Below are positions 30,445 through 38,443 of a stretch of 49,784 nucleotides of DNA, in pieces. The notes under the pieces are model-generated. The model saw only the letters and a program-made list of their open reading frames with translations, did no database searches and was not told the DNA's origin. Source of the stretch: Gammaproteobacteria bacterium (GTDB taxonomy: Bacteria; Pseudomonadota; Gammaproteobacteria; Burkholderiales; Burkholderiaceae_C). The DNA lies in contig JAHJWB010000020.1 in assembly GCA_018828125.1 (NCBI GenBank), positions 1 to 49,784 of the forward strand. Direction: 5' to 3'. Both the position numbers and the translations under genes were made by a program. How positions within the stretch are numbered: the stretch's first letter is position 1; the number at the start of each line of letters is the position of its first letter.

Positions 30445-33363
30445 TTATATGGTGACGTGGGCAGCAGCAGTGGCTGCAGCCAGCGGCCCTGTGGCGCGCA
30501 CCATGCGTTTCAGCTCGGGCAGGCATGAGCCGCAGTTGGTGCCGCAGCGCAGCTTGCCCTGCAGTTGCGCCAGGCGGTCGTTGTCGGTGCCGTGGCAATG
30601 CGTCAGCTCGGCGGTAATGGCCGCGTCCGTCACGTTGAAGCAGGTGCACACCGACTTGCCGCGCGATTGCACGGCCACGGGCGCCTTGGCGCCGGGCACC
30701 AGCAGCAGGCGGCCATAAGTTTGGGCGGGCAATTCTTCTTGCAGCAAGGTCTTGAGCCAGCCTTCTGCGCTGGTGTCCCCCGCCAGCACCACACCTTCGA
30801 GTGTGGTGGCGCCCCCCTCGGAGGGGGGGCGGCGCACCAGCCGCGCGGCGCGGCGCTGGCCGCGTTTTTTGTCGGCATAGCGCAGCGTGTCGGCGGCGGC
30901 CAGGCCCATCAACCCCTCGATGCGTTCGATGACCGCGTCGGCAGGCGCCTCGTGCGCGGCTGCGCGCAGCAGCACGCCGGTGCGTTCGCGGCCCGGTTCA
31001 TCCAGGGGCGTGTTGTTGCTGAACGGCACGCAGCTGGCAAACGGAAACTCGGCCATCAGTGCCGACAGCGCTTCGCGTGTGGCCAGAGCGCCGTCCGCGC
31101 CTTCGTTTGGCAACCAGGCCATGGCCAGCAGCGTCCAGGGCAGCTCAGCCTTCAGCACTTTTACCGCCGCGTGTTTCAGCTCCGGCTGTTTGGACGTGGG
31201 GCAAAACGCGGAGGTGGTCAGCGCATTCACGCCCGCCAGCCGTTCGCCGGTGGACGACACCCCGCTCAGAAATTCGCTGCCCCAGTGCATGGCCATGAAG
31301 GCTTGCGACAGGCCCAGCGTGGCATCGGCTTGCACGGGCACCACGATGGAGCCGCGCTTGCTGGTCACGTGCACCAGGTCGCCATTCGCCAGTTTGCGGC
31401 GTTCCATGTCCTGCGGGTGCATCTGCACACAGGGCTCTGCCACATGGCCAAACAAGCGGCCCAGGGTGCCGGTGCGGGTCATGCCGTGCCATTGGTCGCG
31501 CAGGCGGCCGGTGGTCAGGCTGAAGGGGTAGCGCGACTCGCGTTGTTCGGCTGTGGGTTGCCAGGCGTGTGCCGCAAAACGGGCGCGGCCATCGGCGGTG
31601 GGATAGATACCGTCTTCGTACAGACGCGCCTTGCCGATGGCGCGAGGTCCGCCTGGCAGCGCGGTCGCGTCGCCGTCCACATGGCTACCGCTCGCCGGGT
31701 CCGACGGACACGGCCATTGCTGCGGGCCATGCGATTCAAGCAGCTCCCACGACAGGCCGGTGATGTCCAGATCACGCCCGCGCGTGCTTTCGCGGTGCTC
31801 TTTCCACACGGCCTCGGCACCCTGGTCGGCCCGCTCGGTGGAGTAGGGGAACAAGGTGGGCAGTCCCGGGCGCAGCCGTGCCTCCAGCTGGTGCGCAAAC
31901 TGCACCGCAATGGCCCAGTCGTGCCGCGCCAAACCAGGGGCGGGAACGGCGGTGCGCACGCGCGAGATGCGGCGCTCGCTGTTGGTCACGGTGCCGGTTT
32001 TTTCGCCCCAGGTGGTGGCGGGCAGCAACAGGTGAGCGTACGCGCACGTGGCGGCGGTGGCAAAGGCTTCCTGCACCACCACAAACTCCGCGCGCTCCAG
32101 GGCGCGGCGCACGGTGGCCTGATCGGGCATGCTTTGCGCGGGGTTCGTGCAGGCAATCCACAGGGCCTTGATCTCGCCATCGGCGGCGGCCTGGAACATC
32201 TCCACCGCCGTTTTGCCGGGCTTGGATGGCACATCAGCCACACCCCACAGCGCAGCCACTTCGGCGCGGTGCTGGGGGTTGGCCAGGTCGCGGTGGGCAC
32301 TGAGCAGGTTGGCCAGGCCACCCACTTCGCGCCCGCCCATGGCGTTGGGCTGCCCGGTCAAGCTGAAGGGGCCTGCGCCGGGCTTGCCGATCTGCGCCGT
32401 CGCCAGGTGCAGGTTGATGAGCGCGGCGTTCTTGGCCGTGCCGCTGCTGCTTTGGTTCAGGCCCTGGCAGTACAGGCTCAGGGTCGCTTTCGACGTGGCA
32501 AACCACTTGGCCGCCGTGGTCAGGTCGGCCACGCTGATGCCGCAGGTCTGCGCCACGCGTTCCGGCGTGTAGTCACGCACCAGGGCCTTGAGTTCGTCAA
32601 AGCCGGTGGTGTGCGCGGCGATGTACTCGGCGTCCATCCAGCCTTCCCACAGCATGAGGTGCAGCATGCCGTTGAACAGCATCACATCGCTACCAGGCTG
32701 GATGGGCAAAAACAGGTCCGCCAAACCCGCAGTGTCGGTGCGGCGCGGGTCGGCCACGATGACCTTCATTCCCGGGTTGGCCGCGCGTGCGTCTTCGATG
32801 CGGCGGAACAGAATGGGGTGCGCCCAGGCCGCGTTGCTGCCCACGATGAACAGGCACTGCGCGTGGTTCACGTCGTCGTAGCAGGCGGGCGGTGCATCGG
32901 CGCCCAGCGTTTGCTTGTAGCCCGCCACGGCGCTGCTCATGCACAGGCGGGAGTTGGTGTCGATGTTGTTGGTGCCGATCAGGCCCTTGGCCAGTTTGTT
33001 GAAGACGTAGTAGTCCTCGGTGAGCAACTGGCCGCTGACGTAGAAGCCCACGGCATCGGGGCCGTGTTCGCGGATGACCCGCGCGAACTGGTCGGTGGCC
33101 AGGGTCAGCGCTGCGTCCCAGGGCATGGGCAGTGCGGCTTTCTCGCTGCGCTGCGCGCGGTGCAGCGGGTGCAGCAGGCGGGTTTGCAGGGTGACGGGGT
33201 GGGTGGCGGTGAGGTGCAGGGTGGAGCCCTTGGTGCACAGGCGGCCGAAGTTGGCGGGGTGGGTGGGGTCGCCGCGCACGCCGGTGATTTGTGCGCCTTC
33301 GGATTCGATGATCACGCCGCAGCCTACGCCGCAGTAGGGGCAGGTGGATTTGGTTTCTTGCAT
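30445..33363 (-). CDS. nasA: Assimilatory nitrate reductase, catalytic subunit
   Basis: A 972-residue cytoplasmic molybdoenzyme reducing nitrate to nitrite. The N-terminal [4Fe-4S] site is Cys8, Cys11, Cys15 and Cys43 (CPYCGVGC...RLCTKG). The MGD-binding body shows NSRLCMSSAVAGYKQTLGAD, GLNQSSSGTAKNAALINLHL, GAGPFSLTGQPNAMGGREVG and LTTGRLRDQWHGMTRTG. The last about 60 residues form a BFD-like [2Fe-2S] domain (CTCFNVTDAAI...CGTNCGSCLPEL), as in Klebsiella NasA. No signal peptide is present. No separate NasB/NasC reductase is in the window, so the electron donor is unknown. No sigma-54 site was found directly upstream. Confidence 0.96.
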   Translation of the reverse strand: MQETKSTCPYCGVGCGVIIESEGAQITGVRGDPTHPANFGRLCTKGSTLHLTATHPVTLQTRLLHPLHRAQRSEKAALPMPWDAALTLATDQFARVIREHGPDAVGFYVSGQLLTEDYYVFNKLAKGLIGTNNIDTNSRLCMSSAVAGYKQTLGADAPPACYDDVNHAQCLFIVGSNAAWAHPILFRRIEDARAANPGMKVIVADPRRTDTAGLADLFLPIQPGSDVMLFNGMLHLMLWEGWMDAEYIAAHTTGFDELKALVRDYTPERVAQTCGISVADLTTAAKWFATSKATLSLYCQGLNQSSSGTAKNAALINLHLATAQIGKPGAGPFSLTGQPNAMGGREVGGLANLLSAHRDLANPQHRAEVAALWGVADVPSKPGKTAVEMFQAAADGEIKALWIACTNPAQSMPDQATVRRALERAEFVVVQEAFATAATCAYAHLLLPATTWGEKTGTVTNSERRISRVRTAVPAPGLARHDWAIAVQFAHQLEARLRPGLPTLFPYSTERADQGAEAVWKEHRESTRGRDLDITGLSWELLESHGPQQWPCPSDPASGSHVDGDATALPGGPRAIGKARLYEDGIYPTADGRARFAAHAWQPTAEQRESRYPFSLTTGRLRDQWHGMTRTGTLGRLFGHVAEPCVQMHPQDMERRKLANGDLVHVTSKRGSIVVPVQADATLGLSQAFMAMHWGSEFLSGVSSTGERLAGVNALTTSAFCPTSKQPELKHAAVKVLKAELPWTLLAMAWLPNEGADGALATREALSALMAEFPFASCVPFSNNTPLDEPGRERTGVLLRAAAHEAPADAVIERIEGLMGLAAADTLRYADKKRGQRRAARLVRRPPSEGGATTLEGVVLAGDTSAEGWLKTLLQEELPAQTYGRLLLVPGAKAPVAVQSRGKSVCTCFNVTDAAITAELTHCHGTDNDRLAQLQGKLRCGTNCGSCLPELKRMVRATGPLAAATAAAHVTI

Positions 33364-33380
33364 GGGGCGTGGTTTTAAGT

Positions 33381-33437
33381 GTTTTTGGGCTCTATCGCTT
33401 ATCCATTAAGCGCTAGTAGCTATTATTTTGGTAGTGT
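33381..33437. repeat. AGCGCT palindrome copy 6
   Basis: GGGCTCTATCGCTTATCCAT / TTAAGCGCTAGTAGCTATTA. Lies just upstream of nasA. Confidence 0.85.
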
Positions 33438-33549
33438 TTTTCGTGCCAACCTGTCGGACTGGGGTTGTCGAATGCTGGGCGCAACCCAATCCGTTCGGGC
33501 TGAGCTTGTCGAAGCCTTGCGCTGATCGTGGTGTGTGCCTTTGTTGGGG

Positions 33550-34226
33550 GCGGAGGCCGGGAGTCGCCCGGCATGCGAGTAACTTTCTTTTGGGTCGCCA
33601 AAAGAAAGTCACCAAAGAAAAGGCGACCCCCAGTCTGCGACCCCTTCGCTTCGCTACGGGGCGACCTGCGTCGTGGCGGTTGCGGGGTGCGCCGCAGAAC
33701 TCACTGCGCTGCGGTGCAGCTCCGTTCAGACAACTGCGGCGAGTCAGATCACGAGGCATGCGCGCACTGGCGCGCATGCTCACCCCGCAACCGCCCCGAC
33801 GCAGGCGCAGCCAGCAGGGGTTTGGACAGCCGAACAGCCAGCAACCAAATAGCCGAACAGCTACGCGGGCCTTTGCTTCGCTCGGCCCTGGTTGCGCAGC
33901 GCGAGGCGCTTGCGCCTGCGCGTTCGGGGCCGAGCGCAGCGTAGCGAAGCAATGGCCCGTGTGGGTGTCCGGCTCCCGTGGGTTCCCCTCAGGATGCGCC
34001 GAGGAGCGCAGCGGCCAGCGGATCAGGGCTCGCGATTGTCTGAGCGCAGTGAAACGAAGCGAGTTCGAGCGAGACCCCGCTGGACGCGAGCACCGCAGGT
34101 TTCCCTGCACGCCCGCAAGGGCGTGAGGGGACGCAGCGTGTAGGGTCGCCTTCTCTTTGGTGACTTTCTTTTGGCGAAGCAAGAGAAAGTTACTGCGCCG
34201 CCGGGCGCACACCCCGGCCTCTGCCC
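33550..34226. repeat. Inverted-repeat-bounded element without a convincing gene, between nasA and nirD
   Basis: Arms of about 80 bp (33550-33630 and 34143-34226) are inverted copies; each arm also folds on itself (ACTTTCTTTTGG ... AAAGAAAGT). Inside are two further inverted pairs: 33665-33689 with 33781-33805 (24 of 25 bases), and 33867-33887 with 33928-33958. All six frames are unusually open, a composition effect; no known domain appears. It fills most of the 907-bp nasA-nirD gap. It resembles repetitive elements I recall from Comamonadaceae genomes; whether it moves, or makes RNA, is unknown. Confidence 0.8.
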
Positions 34227-34270
34227 TTTGCACGGGCGAGGAATCAAAAAGAAGCGCAAGACCAGACACC

Positions 34271-34708
34271 TCAGACCCCAGCAGTTCTACGAGCAGGTCC
34301 CGCCACAGGCCGCGTCAAATCCGTCGCCACCGTCGCGAGTTCGCCCGCATCCAGATACACCGCCCCATCCTCCACCTTCACTGCAAACTTCGGCGTGCAC
34401 CCCTCATCCGGCGCCGCCGCCTGCCCATCGCACAACCCAATCGTCCAGTTGTGCAAAGGGCAGGCCACATGCGTGCCAAACACAATGCCTTGCGACAACG
34501 GACCGCCCTTGTGCGGACACCGGTCCAGCAGCGCAAAAACACCGCCCGCGTCGTTGCGAAACACCGCCACATCCAGCCCCTGGGGTCGGGACACGCGGCG
34601 CGATCCCAGCACGGGGATGTCGTCCACGCGGCAGACCTGCTTCCATACGGCGGCGGTGGGTGCGGGGGGCTGTGTGGTCGTAGTGGTGGCGGTGGGGCTC
34701 TTGGTCAT
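34271..34708 (-). CDS. nirD: Nitrite reductase (NADH) small subunit NirD
   Basis: A 145-residue Rieske-like subunit of assimilatory nitrite reductase. Unlike E. coli NirD, the two cluster-ligand motifs are present: CPHKGG (Cys, His) and CPLHNW (Cys, His). A Thr/Pro-rich 20-residue start precedes WKQVCRVDDIPVLGSRRV. It acts with NirB to reduce nitrite to ammonium in the cytoplasm. It follows the Tat-exported P-box gene by 54 bp, so it should be co-transcribed with nirB. Confidence 0.94.
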   Translation of the reverse strand: MTKSPTATTTTTQPPAPTAAVWKQVCRVDDIPVLGSRRVSRPQGLDVAVFRNDAGGVFALLDRCPHKGGPLSQGIVFGTHVACPLHNWTIGLCDGQAAAPDEGCTPKFAVKVEDGAVYLDAGELATVATDLTRPVAGPARRTAGV

Positions 34709-34762
34709 GGCAGTTCCTGGTATTTTTCTAGCGGGGGCGAACGCGCTCAGCCTCTTGGCCTC

Positions 34763-35575
34763 TCAGCCGGCCATGGCGGCGTACAGGCCGGTCACACGGT
34801 CCATGCTGGACAGCAGGTTCTCGCTGGCCACAAACACTTCAGACACCTGGCGCGCCGCGTTGGCACCGCCGGGTTGCAGGCGCTGCAAGGCAGCGTCAAA
34901 AAATACCCATTGGCCTTCCGCCAGCTGCAACTCTTGCCGGATGCGGTCGGTGGCCTGGGGGGCGTCGCGCAGCACAGCATTGGCGGCAACGAACTCGGTA
35001 CGGGATTTGGCGATTTCGGCGGTAGCGGTGGGCGCGTCCACCGGCAGCAGCGCCGACAGGCAGAACTTGGCCATGCGCTGGCTCAGCATGCGCTGTCGGC
35101 CTGCCACGTTCACCAGGTGGCCCACGGGTTTGCCCGACGCGGCCTCGTACTGCACGGTGCCCTGTTGGGCCAGCGCCAGTACCTTGGCGTCGGCGGCTAG
35201 CAAGGCGCTGGCGCCGTCGCGTGATGGGGCGGCGCCGACCAGCGTCGTCTTGTGCTCGCTCCAAGCGGCTTCCAGCCGCGTGTAGGTGTCGCGAATGGTG
35301 GGCGACGGCGCATAGGCCTTCAGCTCCACCAGCTGGCGGTCAAACAGCGCCATCGACTGCTGCAGCACCTGTCGAGCGGCAGGGCTGTCGGCCTTGTGGG
35401 CCAGGGCTAGCCAGGCTTTGCCCACACGTTGGCTCAGCATGCGCTGGCGCCCGGCTTTGTTGATGGCGTCGTTCAGGTCGGTCACCTGGGCATGCGCAGC
35501 GTGCCAGGGCGAGAGCAGGGCGCTTGCAGTGACGGCGCCGCCTGCAGCGTTCACAAGAAAAGTTCTGCGGTGCAT
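34763..35575 (-). CDS. Tat-exported protein with two P-box (PilJ_N/NIT-like) motifs
   Basis: A 270-residue protein starting with a twin-arginine signal (HRRTFLVNAAGG, cleavage near AHAQ at residue 30). The mature protein is all-helical and contains the motif AGRQRMLSQR twice, at residues 41-50 and 158-167. The same motif type forms the nitrate-binding P-box of NarX/NarQ and occurs in PilJ_N domains. It has no transmembrane helix or output domain. I infer a periplasmic nitrate/nitrite-binding protein; the gene lies between nirB and nirD. The export of a protein from inside a cytoplasmic-enzyme operon is notable. An upstream in-frame ATG (35617) would spoil the signal peptide. Confidence 0.85.
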   Translation of the reverse strand: MHRRTFLVNAAGGAVTASALLSPWHAAHAQVTDLNDAINKAGRQRMLSQRVGKAWLALAHKADSPAARQVLQQSMALFDRQLVELKAYAPSPTIRDTYTRLEAAWSEHKTTLVGAAPSRDGASALLAADAKVLALAQQGTVQYEAASGKPVGHLVNVAGRQRMLSQRMAKFCLSALLPVDAPTATAEIAKSRTEFVAANAVLRDAPQATDRIRQELQLAEGQWVFFDAALQRLQPGGANAARQVSEVFVASENLLSSMDRVTGLYAAMAG

Positions 35576-35651
35576 GGATGTGGGGGCTCCGGGGAAGTGA
35601 AGGCGATCAGAGGGCATGGTCACAACGAAACAAGTGAAGTGCGCCCGGCGC

Positions 35652-38096
35652 TCATGCGCTGACCGGCTCGAACTGGCGCGTATCCACGGCGGCCTTGTCA
35701 AAGTCGAACCAGGGGTCAGGCTCGCCGTCCAGCGCAAACTGCAGCTGTTCCCACAGCGCCTTGCGGCCGGCGTGGTCTTCCAGGATGCGTTTTTTCACAT
35801 AGTCGAGGCCCACGCGGTTCACGTAGTGCACGGTGCGCTCCAGGTACCAGCCTTCCTGGCGGTACAGCTCGCAGAAGGCGCCGGTGTACTCCAGCACTTC
35901 TTCGGCGGTTTTCAGCTTGGTAAAGAAGTGCGCCACCTCGGTCTTGATGCCGCCGTTGCCCGCCACGTACATCTCCCAGCCGCTGTCCACGCCGATGATG
36001 CCCACGTCCTTGATACCCGCCTCGGCGCAGTTGCGCGGGCAACCGCTCACGGCAAATTTGACCTTGTGCGGGGCATACATGCGCCACATCGCGCGTTCCA
36101 GGTCCTTGCCCATCTGGGTGCTGTCTTGTGTGCCCATGCGGCACCACTCGCTGCCCACGCAGGTCTTCACGGTGCGCAGGGCCTTGGCGTAGGCGTGGCC
36201 GCTGGGCATGCCGATGTCCTTCCACACGTTGACCAGGTCTTCCTTCTTCACGCCCAGCAGATCAATGCGCTGGCCGCCGGTGACCTTGACGGTGGGGATG
36301 TTGTACTTGTCCACGGCATCGGCAATGCGGCGCAGCTCGTCGGCCGTGGTCTCCCCGCCCCACATGCGGGGGATGACGCTGTACGTGCCGTCCTTCTGGA
36401 TATTGGCGTGGCTGCGCTCGTTGATGAAACGGCTTTGCGGGTCGTCCTTGGCCTCCTTGGGCCAGGTGCTGATGAGGTAATAGTTGACGGCGGGGCGGCA
36501 GCTGGCGCAGCCGTTGGGGGTCTTCCATCCCATGAACTGGAAGACGTCGGCAATGGTCAAAAGCTTGTTGGCGCGGATTGACTCACGCACCGCCTGGTGG
36601 CCGTGGTCGGTGCAGCCGCACATGGCTTTCGTCTTGGGTGTGGCGCTGTAGTCGCCGCCGGCGGTGAACATCAGGATCTGCTCCACCAGGCCCGTGCACG
36701 AGCCGCACGATGCGCTGGCCTTGGTGTGCTTCTTGACCTCTTCCAGCGTGAACAAACCCTTGTCCTTGATGGCCTTGCAGATGGCGCCTTTGGTCACGCC
36801 GTTGCAGCCGCATACCTCGTCGGTGTCGGCCATGGCAGATGCCTTGCTCTGGCCCTGGTGGCCCACGTCGCCCAGGTGCGACTCGCCAAACATGAGCTTG
36901 TCGCGCAGGTCGCTCACGCTGCGGCCATCGCGCAGCAGCTTGAAGTACCAGCTGCCATCCACGGTGTCGCCATACAGGCACGCGCCCACCAGCTTGTCGT
37001 CTTTGATGACGAGCTTTTTGTATACGCCGCCGAAGGGGTCGCTCATCACGATCTCCTCGGTGTCGTCTCCTCCTTGAAAGTCCCCGGCCGAGAACAGGTC
37101 GATGCCCGTCACCTTGAGCTTGGTCGACGTGAGCGAGCCCAGATAGCGACCAATGCCGAACTCCGCCAGGTGGTTGGCCAGCACCTTGCCCTGTTCGAAC
37201 AGCGGGGCCACCAGCCCATACGCAATGCCCCGGTGTGCGGCGCATTCGCCCACGGCGTAGATGCGTGCGTCGGTGGTGGTTTGCAGCGTGTCGCTCACCA
37301 CAATGCCGCGGTTCACGTGCAGGCGCATCTTTTCGGCCAGGACCGTGTTGGGGCGGATGCCCACCGCCATCACCACCAGGTCGGCGGGCACCTGGGTGCC
37401 GTCTTTGAATCGGATGGCTGCCACGCGGCCGTCCGTATTGCCCACCAGCGCCTGCGTCTGCGCACCCATCAAGAACTGCATGCCGCGTTCAGCCAGCGAC
37501 TTTTGCAGCATCTTGCCTGCCACGTCGTCCAGCTGGCGCTCCATCAGCCAGTCGCCCACATGCACCACGGTGACCTGCATGCCACGTTTCATGAGGCCGT
37601 TGGCGGCCTCAAGGCCCAGCAGGCCACCGCCGATGACCACGGCGTGTTTGTACGTGGCGGCGGCATCGATCATGGCCTGCGTGTCGGCGATGTCGCGGTA
37701 GGCCAGCACACCTTTCAGATCCTTGCCAGGGATGGGGAGGATGAAGGGGTTGGAGCCCGTGGCAAGGATCAGGCGGTCGTATTCGGCCGTGATCACATCG
37801 CCCGCGCTGCCGGTGGCACTGACCACGCGGCGCACGCGGTCCACGTCGGACACGGTGAAGCCGGTGTGCAGCGTGATGTGGTGGTCGGCGTACCAGGACC
37901 AGTCGTTCAGAATGATCTCGTCGATGGTCTGCTCGCCTGCCAGCACGGGCGACAGCAAAATGCGGTTGTAGTTGGGGTGCGGCTCGGCCCCGAACACCGT
38001 GATGTCATACAGATCGGGGGCAATCTTGAGCAGCTCTTCCAGCGTGCGCACACCGGCCATGCCGTTTCCCACCATCACAAGCTTGAGCTTTTTCAT
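35652..38096 (-). CDS. nirB: Nitrite reductase (NADH) large subunit NirB
   Basis: An 814-residue siroheme flavoenzyme that reduces nitrite to ammonium with NAD(P)H. The start MKKLKLVMVGNGMAGVRTLE carries the FAD Rossmann motif; the NAD motif is AVVIGGGLLGLEAANGL (about residues 146-162). A BFD-like [2Fe-2S] domain follows (VCGCNGVTKGAIC...ASCGSCTGLVEQ), then a second Cys-rich segment (MCGCTDHGHQAVRE...GCASCRPAVNYYL), and the siroheme/[4Fe-4S] ligands CVGSEWCRMG and SGCPRNCAEAG. An ACGGAG ribosome site precedes the ATG. A longer open frame upstream was rejected: it would read through the leader terminator. Expression is predicted to be sigma-54-driven with an attenuator in the leader. Confidence 0.97.
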   Translation of the reverse strand: MKKLKLVMVGNGMAGVRTLEELLKIAPDLYDITVFGAEPHPNYNRILLSPVLAGEQTIDEIILNDWSWYADHHITLHTGFTVSDVDRVRRVVSATGSAGDVITAEYDRLILATGSNPFILPIPGKDLKGVLAYRDIADTQAMIDAAATYKHAVVIGGGLLGLEAANGLMKRGMQVTVVHVGDWLMERQLDDVAGKMLQKSLAERGMQFLMGAQTQALVGNTDGRVAAIRFKDGTQVPADLVVMAVGIRPNTVLAEKMRLHVNRGIVVSDTLQTTTDARIYAVGECAAHRGIAYGLVAPLFEQGKVLANHLAEFGIGRYLGSLTSTKLKVTGIDLFSAGDFQGGDDTEEIVMSDPFGGVYKKLVIKDDKLVGACLYGDTVDGSWYFKLLRDGRSVSDLRDKLMFGESHLGDVGHQGQSKASAMADTDEVCGCNGVTKGAICKAIKDKGLFTLEEVKKHTKASASCGSCTGLVEQILMFTAGGDYSATPKTKAMCGCTDHGHQAVRESIRANKLLTIADVFQFMGWKTPNGCASCRPAVNYYLISTWPKEAKDDPQSRFINERSHANIQKDGTYSVIPRMWGGETTADELRRIADAVDKYNIPTVKVTGGQRIDLLGVKKEDLVNVWKDIGMPSGHAYAKALRTVKTCVGSEWCRMGTQDSTQMGKDLERAMWRMYAPHKVKFAVSGCPRNCAEAGIKDVGIIGVDSGWEMYVAGNGGIKTEVAHFFTKLKTAEEVLEYTGAFCELYRQEGWYLERTVHYVNRVGLDYVKKRILEDHAGRKALWEQLQFALDGEPDPWFDFDKAAVDTRQFEPVSA

Positions 38097-38134
38097 CGTG
38101 ACTGACTCCGTCGGTTCATCGCCTGGGCAACTCG

Positions 38135-38207
38135 AAAAACAAAAAAGGCGTCCACACGATGCAGCTTCGATCTGAACTCGAAACCGCATGTGGGGACGCC
38201 TTCGTCC
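38135..38207 (-). promoter_or_regulatory. nirB leader attenuator (terminator plus competing hairpin)
   Basis: On the minus strand, GGCGTCCCCACATGC (38200-38186) pairs with GCATCGTGTGGACGCC (38162-38147), with an inner TTCGA/TCGAA stem, followed by a T-run (38146-38135): a strong intrinsic terminator 39 nt before the start codon. A short hairpin GGACGAAGGCGTCC (38207-38194) uses the same GGCGTCC as the terminator's first arm, so the two are mutually exclusive. Confidence 0.82.
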
Positions 38208-38274
38208 TGGCAATTCTTCAGTGCGCCATTGCACGGGGGAACTGCGTGACCCTGCCGGGTCGTTGCGATGCTTC

Positions 38275-38291
38275 AAGCAATGGCCGTGCCA
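38275..38291 (-). promoter_or_regulatory. Putative sigma-54 promoter of nirB
   Basis: Minus strand TGGCACGGCCATTGCTT fits the sigma-54 consensus (TGGCAC at -24, TTGCT at -12) almost perfectly. Transcription should start near 38265, giving a leader of about 170 nt. Two half-matching NtrC-like dyads lie upstream at 38404-38420 and 38427-38443, 23 bp apart centre to centre. Confidence 0.88.
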
Positions 38292-38403
38292 GATGGTTTG
38301 CACTGATGTGGGGCGATAGGCGCCGCTTGAAGCGCGCATGGCGTCTGCGTGCGGACCGGCACCGTACAGGCAGGGTCCACATCGGCGCAACGGGTGCGCT
38401 GCA

Positions 38404-38443
38404 TGCACCACCTTGGGCACGAAACCTGCGTGCAGTTGGTGCA
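38404..38443. promoter_or_regulatory. NtrC-like sites between nirB and the kinase gene
   Basis: TGCACCA-N3-TGGGCAC (38404-38420) and TGCGTGC-N3-TGGTGCA (38427-38443), each with one good half of the consensus TGCACCA-N3-TGGTGCA (consensus quoted from memory). The second ends at the first base of the kinase start codon, so NtrC binding could hinder kinase expression. The rest of the 346-bp spacer holds the nirB promoter and leader. Confidence 0.55.

Noticed and set aside
30565..33378. 937-codon open frame on the plus strand, opposite nasA
   Set aside because: It mirrors the nasA gene in a shadow frame of high-GC DNA; its His/Gln/Gly-rich translation has no domain, whereas nasA on the other strand is unmistakable.
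33942..33962. A fourth sigma-54 promoter before nasA
   Set aside because: GGCCATTGCTT on the minus strand matches the -12 half, but the -24 half (TGGCAC) is missing, and the match lies within one of the element's inverted pairs.
33406..34269. Protein-coding gene inside the inverted-repeat element
   Set aside because: Several frames on both strands are open over the same stretch, and none gives a plausible protein or has a ribosome site; the pattern is explained by the repeat structure.
36597..38105. 502-codon open frame on the plus strand
   Set aside because: Antisense to nirB, low-complexity translation.
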